In this document: in pieces, positions 1 through 15,840 of the stretch
Numbering within the stretch: position 1 is the stretch's first letter
How the letters are laid out: each line of letters starts with the position of its first letter
DNA from: Bombus terrestris
Taxonomy: Eukaryota > Arthropoda > Insecta > Hymenoptera > Apidae
Direction of reading: 5' to 3'
NCBI RefSeq assembly: GCF_910591885.1
Contig: NC_063271.1
Span: forward strand, 20,723,334-20,787,333
Length of the DNA: 64,000 nucleotides
The notes under the pieces: model-generated
What the model saw: only the letters and a program-made list of their open reading frames with translations
What the model was told of the DNA's origin: nothing
The model's database searches: none
Program-made: the position numbers and the translations under genes

Positions 1-660
1 CATAACGTTATATAATATTACTATATAACGTATAACGTTATATACTATTACTATATAACGCATAACGTTATATACTATTACTATATAACGTATAACGTTA
101 TATACTATTACTATATAACGTATAACGATATATACTATTACGTATTAACGTATAACGTTATATACTATTACGTAATAGCGTATAACGTTATATAGCATTA
201 CCATATCACGTATAACGTTGTATATTATTACGTACTAACGTATAACGTTATATAGTATTACCATATCACGTATAACGTTGTATAGTATTACGTAATAACG
301 TATAACGTTATATACTATTACGTAATAACGTATAACGTTATATACTATTACTATATAACGCATAACGTTATATAATATTACTATATAACGTATAACGTTA
401 TATACTATTACTATATAACGCATAACGTTATATAATATTACTATATAACGTATAACGTTATATACTATTACTATATAAAGCATAACGTTATATAATATTA
501 CTATATAACGTATAACGTTATGTACTATTACTATATAACGTATAACGTTATATACTATTACTATATAACGTATAACGTTATATACTATTACTATATAACG
601 TATAACGTTATATACTATTACTATATAACGTATAACGATATATACTATTACTATATAACG

Positions 661-2940
661 TATGACGTTATATACTATTACTATATAACGTATAACGTTA
701 TATACTATTACTATATAACGTATAACGTTATATACTATTACTATATAACGTATAACGATATATACTATTCCGTACTATCGTATAACGTTATATACTATTA
801 CTATATAACGCATAACGTTATATAATAATACTATATAACGTATAACGTTATATACTATTACTATATAACGTATAACGTTATATACTATTACTATATAACG
901 TATAACGTTATATACCATTACTATATAACGTATAACGTTATACACTATTACTATATAACGTATAACGTTATATACTATTACTATATAACGGATAACGTTA
1001 TATACAATTACTATATAACGCATAACGTTATATAATATTTCTATATATCGTATAACGTTATATACTATTACTATATAACGTAAAACGTTATGTACTATTA
1101 CTATATAACGTATAACGTTATATACTATTACTATATAACGTATAACGATATATACTATTACGTATTAACGTATAACGTTATATACTATTACGTAATAGCG
1201 TATGACGTTATATAGTATTACCATATCACGTATAACGTTGTATATTATTACGTACTAACGTATAACGTTATATAGTATTACCATATCACGTGTAACGTTG
1301 TATATTATTACGTACTAACGTATAACGTTATATAGTATTACCATATCACGTATAACGTTGTATAGTATTACGTAATAACGTATAACGTTATATACTATTA
1401 CTATATAACGTATAACGTTATATACTATTACTATATAACGCATAACGTTATATAATATTACTATATAACGTATAACGTTATATACTATTACTATATAACG
1501 TATAACGTTATATACTATTACTATATAACGCATAACGTTATATAATATTACTATATAACGTATAACGTTATATACTATTACTATATAACGTATAACGTTA
1601 TATACTATTACTATATAACGTATAACGTTATATACTATTACTATATAACGTATAACGTTATATACTATTACTATATAACGTATAACGATATATACTATTA
1701 CGTATTAACGTATAACGTTATATACTATTACTATATAACGTATAACGTTATATACTATTACGTAATAACGTATAACGTTATATAGTATTGCCATATCACG
1801 TATAACGTTGTATATTATTACGTACTAACGTATAACGTTATATACTATTCCTATATAACGTATAACGTTATATACTATTACTATATAACGTATAACGTTA
1901 TATACTATTATTATATAACGTATAACGTTATATACTATTACTATATAACGCATAACGTTATATAATATTACTATATAACGTATAACGTTATATACTATTA
2001 CTATATAACGTGTAACGTTATATACTATTACTATATAACGCATAACGTTATATAATATTACTATATAACGTATAACGTTATATACTATTACTATATAACG
2101 TATAACGTTATATACTATTACTATATAACGTATAACGTTATATACTATTACTATATAACGTATAACGTTATATAATATTACGTAATAACGTATAACGTTA
2201 TATAGTATTGCCATATCACGTATAACGTTGTATATTATTACGTACTAACGTATAACGTTATATACTATTACTATATAACGTATAACGTTATATACTATTA
2301 CTATATAACGTATAACGTTATATACTATTACTATATAACGTATAACGTTATATACTATTACTATATAACGCATAACGTTATATAATATTACTATATAACG
2401 TATAACGTTATATACTATTACTATATAACGCATAACGTTATATAATATTACTATATAACGTATAACGTTATATACTATTACTATATAACGCATAACGTTA
2501 TATAATATTACTATATAACGTATAACGTTATATACTATTACTATATAACGTATAACGTTGTATAGTATTACCATATAACGTATAACGTTATATACTATTA
2601 CTATATAGCGTATAACGATATATACTATTCCGTATTAACGTATAACGTTATATACTATTACGTAATAGCGTATAACGTTATATAGTATTAAAATATCACG
2701 TATAACGTTGTATATTATTACGTACTAACGTATAACGTTATATACTATTACTATATAACGTATAACGTTATATACTATTACTACATAACGTATAACGAAA
2801 TATACTATTACGTACTATCGTATAACGTTATATACTATTACTATATAACGTATAACGATATATATTATTACGTACTAACGTATAACGATATATATTATTA
2901 CGTACTAACGTATAACGTTATATACTATTACTATATAACG
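661..2940. repeat. 2.28-kb higher-order repeat unit, first of three full copies
   Basis: Repeated at 5041-7320 (offset 4380) and 18121-20400 (offset 17460). By eye the first two copies differ at about six positions in 2280 bp, such as 1040, 1793, 2313 and 2654 against their counterparts. Parts also recur at 10141-11520 and 22441-23820. The unit contains C-D-E-F-E-F, H-G-F and runs of A/B monomers. Confidence 0.88.
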
Positions 2941-3000
2941 TATAACGTTATATACTATTACTATATAACGTATAACGATATATACTATTCCGTATTAACG

Positions 3001-3300
3001 TATAACGTTATATACTATTACTATATAACGCATAACGTTATATAATATTACTATATAACGTATAACGTTATATACTATTACTATATAACGTATAACGTTA
3101 TATACTATTACGTAATAACGTATAACGTTATGTAGTATTGCCATATCACGTATAACGTTATATACTATTACTATATAACGCATAACGTTATATAATATTA
3201 CTATATAACGTATAACGTTATATACTATTACTATATAACGTATAACGTTATATACTATTACGTAATAACGTATAACGTTATGTAGTATTGCCATATCACG
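3001..3300. repeat. Local tandem duplication of five monomers (150 bp)
   Basis: 3001-3150 and 3151-3300 are identical (A, B, A, H-type, then TGTAGTATTGCC). The corresponding place at 20461-20610 has only one unit. Confidence 0.9.
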
Positions 3301-5040
3301 TATAACGTTGTATATTATTACGTACTAACGTATAACGCTATATACTATTACTATATAACGTATAACGTTATATACTATTACTATATAACGCATAACGTTA
3401 TATACTATTACTATATAACGTATAACATTATATACCATTACTATATAACGTATAACGTTATATACTATTACTATATAACGTATAACGTTATATACTATTA
3501 CTATATAATGTATAACGTTATATACTATTACTATATAACGTATAACGTTATATACTATTACGATATAACGTATAACGTTATATACTATTACGTAATAACG
3601 TATAACGTTATATACTATTACTATATAACGTATAACGATATATACTATTCCGTACTATCGTATAACGTTATATACTATTACTATAGAACGCATAACGTTA
3701 TATACTATTACTATATAACGTATAACGTTATATACTATTACTATATAACGCATAACGTTATATAATATTACTATATACCGTATAACGTTATATACTATTA
3801 CTATATAACGTATAACGTTATATACTATTACTATATAACGTATAACGTTATATACTATGACTATATAACGTATAACGTTATATACTATCACTATATAACG
3901 TATAACGTTATATACTATTACTATATAACGTATAACGTTATATACTATTACGTAATAACGTATAACGTTATATAGTATTGCCATATCACGTATAACGTTA
4001 TATACTATTACTATATAACGCATAACGTTATATAATATTACTATATAACGTATAACGTTATATACTATTACTATATAACGTATAACGTTATATACTATTA
4101 CGTAATAACGTATAACGTTATGTAGTATTGCCATATCACGTATAACGTTGTATATTATTACGTACTAACGTATAACGCTATATACTATTACTATATAACG
4201 TATAACGTTATATACTATTACTATATAACGTATAACGATATATACTATTACGTATTAACGTATAACGTTATATACTATTACTATATAACGTATAACGTTA
4301 TATACTATTACTATATAACGTATAACGTTATATACTATTACTATATAACGTATAACGTTATATACTATTACTATATAACGTATAACGATATATACTATTC
4401 CGTATTAACGTATAACGTTATATACTATTACTATATAACGCATAACGTTATATACTATTACTATATAACGTATATCGTTATATACTATTACTATATAGCG
4501 CATAACGTTATATAATATTACTATATAACGTATAACGTTATATACTATTACTATATAATGTATAACGTTATATACTATTACTATATAACGTATAACGTTA
4601 TATACTATTACTATATAACGTATAACGTTATATACTATTACGTAATAACGTATAACGTTATATACTATTACTATATAACGTATAACGATATATACTATTC
4701 CGTACTATCGTATAACGTTATATACTATTTCTATAGAACGCATAACGTTATATACTATTACTATATAACGTATAACGTTATATACTATTACTATATAACG
4801 CATAACGTTATATAATATTACTATATACCGTATAACGTTATATACTATTACTATATAACGTATAACGTTATATACTATTACTATATAACGTATAACGTTA
4901 TATACTATGACTATATAACGTATAACGTTATATACTATCACTATATAACGTATAACGTTATATACTATTACTATATAACGTATAACGTTATATACTATTA
5001 CTATATAACGTATAACGATATATACTATTACGTATTAACG

Positions 5041-7320
5041 TATAACGTTATATACTATTACTATATAACGTATAACGTTATATACTATTACTATATAACG
5101 TATAACGTTATATACTATTACTATATAACGTATAACGATATATACTATTCCGTACTATCGTATAACGTTATATACTATTACTATATAACGCATAACGTTA
5201 TATAATAATACTATATAACGTATAACGTTATATACTATTACTATATAACGTATAACGTTATATACTATTACTATATAACGTATAACGTTATATACCATTA
5301 CTATATAACGTATAACGTTATACACTATTACTATATAACGTATAACGTTATATACTATTACTATATAACGGATAACGTTATATACAATTACTATATAACG
5401 CATAACGTTATATAATATTACTATATATCGTATAACGTTATATACTATTACTATATAACGTAAAACGTTATGTACTATTACTATATAACGTATAACGCTA
5501 TATACTATTACTATATAACGTATAACGATATATACTATTACGTATTAACGTATAACGTTATATACTATTACGTAATAGCGTATGACGTTATATAGTATTA
5601 CCATATCACGTATAACGTTGTATATTATTACGTACTAACGTATAACGTTATATAGTATTACCATATCACGTGTAACGTTGTATATTATTACGTACTAACG
5701 TATAACGTTATATAGTATTACCATATCACGTATAACGTTGTATAGTATTACGTAATAACGTATAACGTTATATACTATTACTATATAACGTATAACGTTA
5801 TATACTATTACTATATAACGCATAACGTTATATAATATTACTATATAACGTATAACGTTATATACTATTACTATATAACGTATAACGTTATATACTATTA
5901 CTATATAACGCATAACGTTATATAATATTACTATATAACGTATAACGTTATATACTATTACTATATAACGTATAACGTTATATACTATTACTATATAACG
6001 TATAACGTTATATACTATTACTATATAACGTATAACGTTATATACTATTACTATATAACGTATAACGATATATACTATTACGTATTAACGTATAACGTTA
6101 TATACTATTACTATATAACGTATAACGTTATATACTATTACGTAATAACGTATAACGTTATATAGTATTGCCGTATCACGTATAACGTTGTATATTATTA
6201 CGTACTAACGTATAACGTTATATACTATTCCTATATAACGTATAACGTTATATACTATTACTATATAACGTATAACGTTATATACTATTATTATATAACG
6301 TATAACGTTATATACTATTACTATATAACGCATAACGTTATATAATATTACTATATAACGTATAACGTTATATACTATTACTATATAACGTGTAACGTTA
6401 TATACTATTACTATATAACGCATAACGTTATATAATATTACTATATAACGTATAACGTTATATACTATTACTATATAACGTATAACGTTATATACTATTA
6501 CTATATAACGTATAACGTTATATACTATTACTATATAACGTATAACGTTATATAATATTACGTAATAACGTATAACGTTATATAGTATTGCCATATCACG
6601 TATAACGTTGTATATTATTACGTACTAACGTATAACGTTATATACTATTACTATATAACGTATAACGTTATATACTATTACTTTATAACGTATAACGTTA
6701 TATACTATTACTATATAACGTATAACGTTATATACTATTACTATATAACGCATAACGTTATATAATATTACTATATAACGTATAACGTTATATACTATTA
6801 CTATATAACGCATAACGTTATATAATATTACTATATAACGTATAACGTTATATACTATTACTATATAACGCATAACGTTATATAATATTACTATATAACG
6901 TATAACGTTATATACTATTACTATATAACGTATAACGTTGTATAGTATTACCATATAACGTATAACGTTATATACTATTACTATATAGCGTATAACGATA
7001 TATACTATTCCGTATTAACGTATAACGTTATATAATATTACGTAATAGCGTATAACGTTATATAGTATTAAAATATCACGTATAACGTTGTATATTATTA
7101 CGTACTAACGTATAACGTTATATACTATTACTATATAACGTATAACGTTATATACTATTACTACATAACGTATAACGAAATATACTATTACGTACTATCG
7201 TATAACGTTATATACTATTACTATATAACGTATAACGATATATATTATTACGTACTAACGTATAACGATATATATTATTACGTACTAACGTATAACGTTA
7301 TATACTATTACTATATAACG
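5041..7320. repeat. 2.28-kb higher-order repeat unit, second copy
   Basis: Matches 661-2940 at an offset of 4380. Private differences include CTTTATAACG at 6681 and TATAATATTACG at 7031. Beyond 7320 it continues with a GTTGTATAGTATTACG monomer, unlike the first copy. Confidence 0.88.
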
Positions 7321-10080
7321 TATAACGTTGTATAGTATTACGTAATAACGTATAACGTTATATACTATTACTATATAACGTATAACGTTATATACTATTA
7401 CTATATAACGCATAACGTTATATAATATTACTATATAACGTATAACGTTATATACTATTACTATATAACGTATATCGCTATATACTATTACTATATAACG
7501 TATAACGATATATACTATTACGTATTAACGTATAACGTTATATACTATTACGTAATAGCGTATAACGTTATATAGTATTACCATATCACGTATAACGTTA
7601 TATACTATTACGTACTATCGTATAACGTTATATACTATTACTATATAACGCATAACGTTATATAATATTACTATATAACGTATAACGTTATATACTATTA
7701 CTATATAACGTATAATGTTATATACTTATGCTATATAACGTATAACGTTATATACTATTACTATATAACGTATAACGTTATATACTATTACTATATAACG
7801 TATAACGTTATATACTATTACTATATAACGTATAACGATATATACTATTCCGTATTAACGTATAACGTTATATACTATTACGTAATAGCGCATAACGTTA
7901 TATAGTATTACCATATCACGTATAACGTTGTATATTATTACGTACTAACGTATAACGTTATATACTATTACTATATAACGTATAACGATATATACTATTA
8001 CGTACTATCGTATAACGTTATATACTATTACTATATAACGTATAACGATATATATTATTACGTACTAGCGTATAACGTTATATACTATTACTATATAACG
8101 TATAACGTTATATACTATTACTATATAACGTATAACGTTATATACTATTACTATATAACGTATAACGTTATATACTACTACTATATAACGTATAACGTTA
8201 TATACTATTACTATATAACGTATAACGTTATATACTATTACTATATAACGTATAACGTTATATACTATTACTATATAACGTATAACGTTATATACTATTA
8301 CTATATAACGCATAACGTTATATAATATTACTATATAACGTTATGCGTTATATACTATTACTATATAACGCATAACGTTATATACTATTACTATATAACG
8401 TATAACGTTATATACTATTACTATATAACGTATAACGATATATACTATTACGTATTAACGTATAACGTTATATACTATTACGTAATAGCGTATAACGTTA
8501 TATAGTATTAAAATAGCACGTATAACGTTGTATATTATTACGTACTAACGTATAACGTTATATACTATTACTATATAACGCATAACGTTATATATTATTA
8601 CGTACTAACGTATAACGTTATATACTATTACTATATAACGTATAACGTTATATACTATTACTATATAACGTATAACGTTATGTACTATTACTATATAACG
8701 TATAACGTTATATACTTATACTATATATCGTATAACGTTATATACTATTACTATATATCGTATAACGTTATATACTATTACTATATAACGTATAACGATA
8801 TATACTATTCCGTATTAACGTATAACGTTATATACTATTACGTAATAGCGTATAACGTTATATAGTATTAAAATATCACGTATAACGTTGTATATTATTA
8901 CGTACTAACGTATAACGTTATATACTATTACTATATAACGTATAACGTTATATATTATTACGTACTAACGTATAACGTTATATACTATTACTATATAACG
9001 TATAACGTTATATACTATTACGTAATAACGTATAACGTTATATAGTATTACCATATCACGTATAACGTTATATACTATTACGTACTATCGTATAACGTTA
9101 TATACTATTACTATATAACGCATAACGTTATATAGTAATAGTATATAACGTATAACGTTATATACTATTACTATATAACGTATATCGCTATATACTATTA
9201 CTATATAACGTATAACGATATATACTATTACGTATTAACGTATAACGTTATATACTATTACGTAATAGCGTATAACGTTATATAGTATTAAAATATCACG
9301 TATAACGTTGTATATTATTACGTACTAACGTATAACGTTATATAGTATTACCATATCACGTATAACGTTGTATAGTATTACGTAATAACGTATAACGTTA
9401 TATACTATTACTATATAACGTATAACGTTATATACTATTACTATATAACGCATAACGTTATATAATATTACTATATAACGTATAACGTTATATACTATTA
9501 CTATATAACGTATAACGTTATATACTATTACTATATAACGCATAACGTTATATAATATTACTATATAACGTATAACGTTATATACTATTACTATATAACG
9601 TATAACGTTATATACTATTACTATATAACGTATAACGTTATATACTATTACTATATAACGTATAACGTTATATACTATTACTATATAACGTATAACGATA
9701 TATACTATTACGTATTAACGTATAACGTTATATACTATTACTATATAACGTATAACGTTATATACTATTACGTAATAACGTATAACGTTATATAGTATTG
9801 CCGTATCACGTATAACGTTGTATATTATTACGTACTAACGTATAACGTTATATACTATTACTATATAACGTATAACGTTATACACTATTACTATATAACG
9901 TATAACGTTATATACTATTACTATATAACGTATAACGTTATACACTATTACTATATAACGTATAACGTTATATACTATTACTATATAACGTATAACGTTA
10001 TATACTATTACTATATAACGCATAACGTTATATAATATTACTATATAACGTATAACGTTATATACTATTACTATATAACG
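5941..10080. repeat. About 4.1-kb tandem unit, first copy
   Basis: Repeated at 10141-14160. The offset is 4200 bp up to 8940 and 4080 bp after 9061, because four monomers (8941-9060) are absent from the second copy. Rare markers TATACTTATG (7721/11921), ACTACTACTATA (8171/12371) and TTATGCG or TTATACG (8341/12541) confirm the alignment. Confidence 0.88.
9126..9150 (-). other. Reversed spacer hairpin (loop GTAATAG at 9135-9141)
   Basis: Arm CGTTATATA, loop GTAATAG, arm TATATAACG. The loop is the exact reverse complement of the normal CTATTAC. The related monomer at 13201 has ATAATAC. Confidence 0.85.
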
Positions 10081-10140
10081 TATAACGTTATATACTATTA
10101 CTATATAACGCATAACGTTATATAATATTACTATATAACG

Positions 10141-13100
10141 TATAACGTTATATACTATTACTATATAACGTATAACGTTATATACTATTACTATATAACG
10201 TATAACGTTATATACTATTACTATATAACGTATAACGTTATATACTATTACTATATAACGTATAACGATATATACTATTACGTATTAACGTATAACGTTA
10301 TATACTATTACTATATAACGTATAACGTTATATACTATTACGTAATAACGTATAACGTTATATAGTATTGCCGTATCACGTATAACGTTGTATATTATTA
10401 CGTACTAACGTATAACGTTATATACTATTCCTATATAACGTATAACGTTATATACTATTACTATATAACGTATAACGTTATATACTATTATTATATAACG
10501 TATAACGTTATATACTATTACTATATAACGCATAACGTTATATAATATTACTATATAACGTATAACGTTATATACTATTACTATATAACGTGTAACGTTA
10601 TATACTATTACTATATAACGCATAACGTTATATACTATTACTATATAACGTATAACGTTATATACTATTACTATATAACGTATAACGTTATATACTATTA
10701 CTATATAACGTATAACGTTATATACTATTACTATATAACGTATAACGTTATATAATATTACGTAATAACGTATAACGTTATATAGTATTGCCATATCACG
10801 TATAACGTTGTATATTATTACGTACTAACGTATAACGTTATATACTATTACTATATAACGTATAACGTTATATACTATTACTATATAACGTATAACGTTA
10901 TATACTATTACTATATAACGTATAACGTTATATACTATTACTATATAACGCATAACGTTATATAATATTACTATATAACGTATAACGTTATATACTATTA
11001 CTATATAACGCATAACGTTATATAATATTACTATATAACGTATAACGTTATATACTATTACTATATAACGCATAACGTTATATAATATTACTATATAACG
11101 TATAACGTTATATACTATTACTATATAACGTATAACGTTGTATAGTATTACCATATAACGTATAACGTTATATACTATTACTATATAGCGTATAACGATA
11201 TATACTATTCCGTATTAACGTATAACGTTATATACTATTACGTAATAGCGTATAACGTTATATAGTATTAAAATATCACGTATAACGTTGTATATTATTA
11301 CGTACTAACGTATAACGTTATATACTATTACTATATAACGTATAACGTTATATACTATTACTACATAACGTATAACGAAATATACTATTACGTACTATCG
11401 TATAACGTTATATACTATTACTATATAACGTATAACGATATATATTATTACGTACTAACGTATAACGATATATATTATTACGTACTAACGTATAACGTTA
11501 TATACTATTACTATATAACGTATAACGTTGTATAGTATTACGTAATAACGTATAACGTTATATACTATTACTATATAACGTATAACGTTATATACTATTA
11601 CTATATAACGCATAACGTTATATAATATTACTATATAACGTATAACGTTATATACTATTACTATATAACGTATATCGCTATATACTATTACTATATAACG
11701 TATAACGATATATACTATTACGTATTAACGTATAACGTTATATACTATTACGTAATAGCGTATAACGTTATATAGTATTACCATATCACGTATAACGTTA
11801 TATACTATTACGTACTATCGTATAACGTTATATACTATTACTATATAACGCATAACGTTATATAATATTACTATATAACGTATAACGTTATATACTATTA
11901 CTATATAACGTATAACGTTATATACTTATGCTATATAACGTATAACGTTATATACTATTACTATATAACGTATAACGTTATATACTATTACTATATAACG
12001 TATAACGTTATATACTATTACTATATAACGTATAACGATATATACTATTCCGTATTAACGTATAACGTTATATACTATTACGTAATAGCGCATAACGTTA
12101 TATAGTATTACCATATCACGTATAACGTTGTATATTATTACGTACTAACGTATAACGTTATATACTATTACTATATAACGTATAACGATATATACTATTA
12201 CGTACTATCGTATAACGTTATATACTATTACTATATAACGTATAACGATATATATTATTACGTACTAGCGTATAACGTTATATACTATTACTATATAACG
12301 TATAACGTTATATACTATTACTATATAACGTATAACGTTATATACTATTACTATATAACGTATAACGTTATATACTACTACTATATAACGTATAACGTTA
12401 TATACTATTACTATATAACGTATAACGTTATATACTATTACTATATAACGTATAACGTTATATACTATTACTATATAACGTATAACGTTATATACTATTA
12501 CTATATAACGCATAACGTTATATAATATTACTATATAACGTTATACGTTATATACTATTACTATATAACGCATAACGTTATATACTATTACTATATAACG
12601 TATAACGTTATATACTATTACTATATAACGTATAACGATATATACTATTACGTATTAACGTATAACGTTATATACTATTACGTAATAGCGTATAACGTTA
12701 TATAGTATTAAAATAGCACGTATAACGTTGTATATTATTACGTACTAACGTATAACGTTATATACTATTACTATATAACGCATAACGTTATATATTATTA
12801 CGTACTAACGTATAACGTTATATACTATTACTATATAACGTATAACGTTATATACTATTACTATATAACGTATAACGTTATATACTATTACTATATAACG
12901 TATAACGTTATATACTTATACTATATATCGTATAACGTTATATACTATTACTATATGTCGTATAACGTTATATACTATTACTATATAACGTATAACGATA
13001 TATACTATTCCGTATTAACGTATAACGTTATATACTATTACGTAATAGCGTATAACGTTATATAGTATTAAAATATCACGTATAACGTTGTATATTATTA

Positions 13101-14160
13101 CGTACTAACGTATAACGTTATATACTATTACTATATAACGTATAACGTTATATACTATTACGTACTATCGTATAACGTTATATACTATTACTATATAACG
13201 CATAACGTTATATAATAATACTATATAACGTATAACGTTATATACTATTACTATATAACGTATATCGCTATATACTATTACTATATAACGTATAACGATA
13301 TATACTATTACGTATTAACGTATAACGTTATATACTATTACGTAATAGCGTATAACGTTATATAGTATTAAAATATCACGTATAACGTTGTATATTATTA
13401 CGTACTAACGTATAACGTTATATAGTATTACCATATCACGTATAACGTTGTATAGTATTACGTAATAACGTATAACGTTATATACTATTACTATATAACG
13501 TATAACGTTATATACTATTACTATATAACGCATAACGTTATATAATATTACTATATAACGTATAACGTTATATACTATTACTATATAACGCATAACGTTA
13601 TATACTATTACTATATAACGCATAACGTTATATAATATTACTATATAACGTATAACGTTATATACTATTACTATATAACGTATAACGTTATATACTATTA
13701 CTATATAACGTATAACGTTATATACTATTACTATATAACGTATAACGTTATATACTATTACTATATAACGTATAACGATATATACTATTACGTATTAACG
13801 TATAACGTTATATACTATTACTATATAACGTATAACGTTATATACTATTACGTAATAACGTATAACGTTATATAGTATTGCCGTATCACGTATAACGTTG
13901 TATATTATTACGTACTAACGTATAACGTTATATACTATTACTATATAACGTATAACGTTATACACTATTACTATATAACGTATAACGTTATATACTATTA
14001 CTATATAACGTATAACGTTATACACTATTACTATATAACGCATAACGTTATATACTATTACTATATAACGTATAACGTTATATACAATTACTATATAATG
14101 CATAACGTTATATAATATTACTATATAACGTATAACGTTATATACTATTACTATATAACG
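10141..14160. repeat. About 4.1-kb tandem unit, second copy
   Basis: Second copy of 5941-10080, lying directly after it. It lacks the counterpart of 8941-9060. Near 14041-14100 it carries CATAACG and TATACAATTA with a CTATATAATG ending not present in the first copy. Confidence 0.88.
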
Positions 14161-14375
14161 TATAACGTTATGTACTATTACTATATAACGTATAACGTTA
14201 TATACTATTACTATATAACGTATAACGTTATATACTATTACTATATAACGTATAACGTTATATACTATTACTATATAACGTATAACGTTATATACTATTA
14301 CTATATAACGTATAACGATATATACTATTCCGTACTATCGTATAACGTTATATACTATTACTATATAACGCATAA

Positions 14376-14400
14376 CGTTATATAGTAATAGTATATAACG
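14376..14400 (-). other. Reversed spacer hairpin (loop at 14385-14391)
   Basis: Same structure, loop GTAATAG. The similarly placed monomer at 811 (after a CGTACTATCG and an A monomer) has loop ATAATAC. Confidence 0.85.
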
Positions 14401-14880
14401 TATAACGTTATATACTATTACTATATAACGTATAACGTTATATACTATTACTATATAACGTATAACGTTATATACTATTACTATATAACGTATAACGTTA
14501 TATACTATTTCTATATAACGTATAACGTTATATAGTATTGCCATATCACGTATAACGTTGTATATTATTACGTACTAACGTATAACGTTATATACTATTA
14601 CTATATAACGCATAACGTTATATACTATTACTATATAACGTATAACGTTATATACTATTACTATATAACGCATAACGTTATATAATATTACTATATAACG
14701 TATAACCTTATATACTATTACGTAATAGCGTATAACGTTATATAGTATTACCATATCACGTATAACGTTGTATATTATTACGTACTAACGTATAACGTTA
14801 TATACTATTACTATATAACGTATAACGTTATATACCATTACTATATAACGTATAACGATATATACTGTTACGTATTAACG

Positions 14881-15840
14881 TATAACGTTATATACTATTA
14901 CGTAATAGCGTATAACGTTATATACTATTACTATATAACGCATAACATTATATAATATTACTATATAACGTATAACGTTATATACTATTACTATATAACG
15001 TATAACGTTATATACTATTACTATATAACGTATAACGTTATATACTATTACTATATAACGTATAACGTTATATACTATAACTATATAACGTATAACGATA
15101 TATACTATTACATATTAACGTATAACGTTATATACTATTACCTAATAGCGTATAACGTTATATAGTATTACCATATCACGTATAACGTTGTATATTATTA
15201 CGTACTAACGTATAACGTTATATAGTACTACCATATCACGTATAACGTTGTATACTATTACGTAATAACGTATAACGTTATATACTATTACGTAATAACG
15301 TATAACGTTATATAGTATTGCCATATCACGTATAACGTTGTATATTATTACGTACTAACGTATAACGTTATATACTATTACTATATAACGTATACCGTTA
15401 TATAGTATTACTATATAACGTATAACGTTCTATACTATTACTATATAACGCATAACGTTATATAATATTACTATATAACGTATAACGTTATATACTATTA
15501 CTATATAACGTATAACGTTATATACTATTACTATATAACGTATAACGTTATATACTATTACGTATTAACGTATAACGTTATATACTATTACTATATAACG
15601 TATAACGATATATACTATTACGTATTAACGTATAACGTTATATACTATTACTATATAACGCATAACGTTATATAATATTACTATATAACGTATAACGTTA
15701 TATACTATTACTATATAACGTATAACGTTATATACTATTACTATATAACGTATAACGTTGTATAGTATTACCATATAACGTATAACGTTATATACTATTA
15801 CGTACTAACGTATAACGTTATATACTATTACTATATAACG
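14881..15840. repeat. Island of Array III/IV-type monomers inside Array I
   Basis: Holds the order H-G-F-A-L-M-B-A (15271-15480) and later J-K-A (15751-15840), which otherwise typify Arrays III-IV. Here the F monomer (15331-15360) still has 30 bp. TATAGTACTACC at 15211 and the TATACTATTACGTAATAACG form that follows are shared with 29870, 36780, 47670 and 56900. Confidence 0.8.

Larger units (their letters stand above)
1..5100. repeat. Segmental duplication SD-A, left copy
   Basis: Matches 17461-22380. Rare markers agree in order, for example TATAGCATTACC at 191, TATGACG at 661, TAAAACG at 1081 and ACTACATAACG near 2780. The offset is 17460 bp up to about 3000, then 17310 because of an extra 150-bp unit here (3151-3300), then 17280 because one A monomer is missing from the other copy near 4300. 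Similarity ends at 5100, where this copy continues with a CGTACTATCG monomer and the other with B. The true left end may lie outside the window. Confidence 0.9.
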
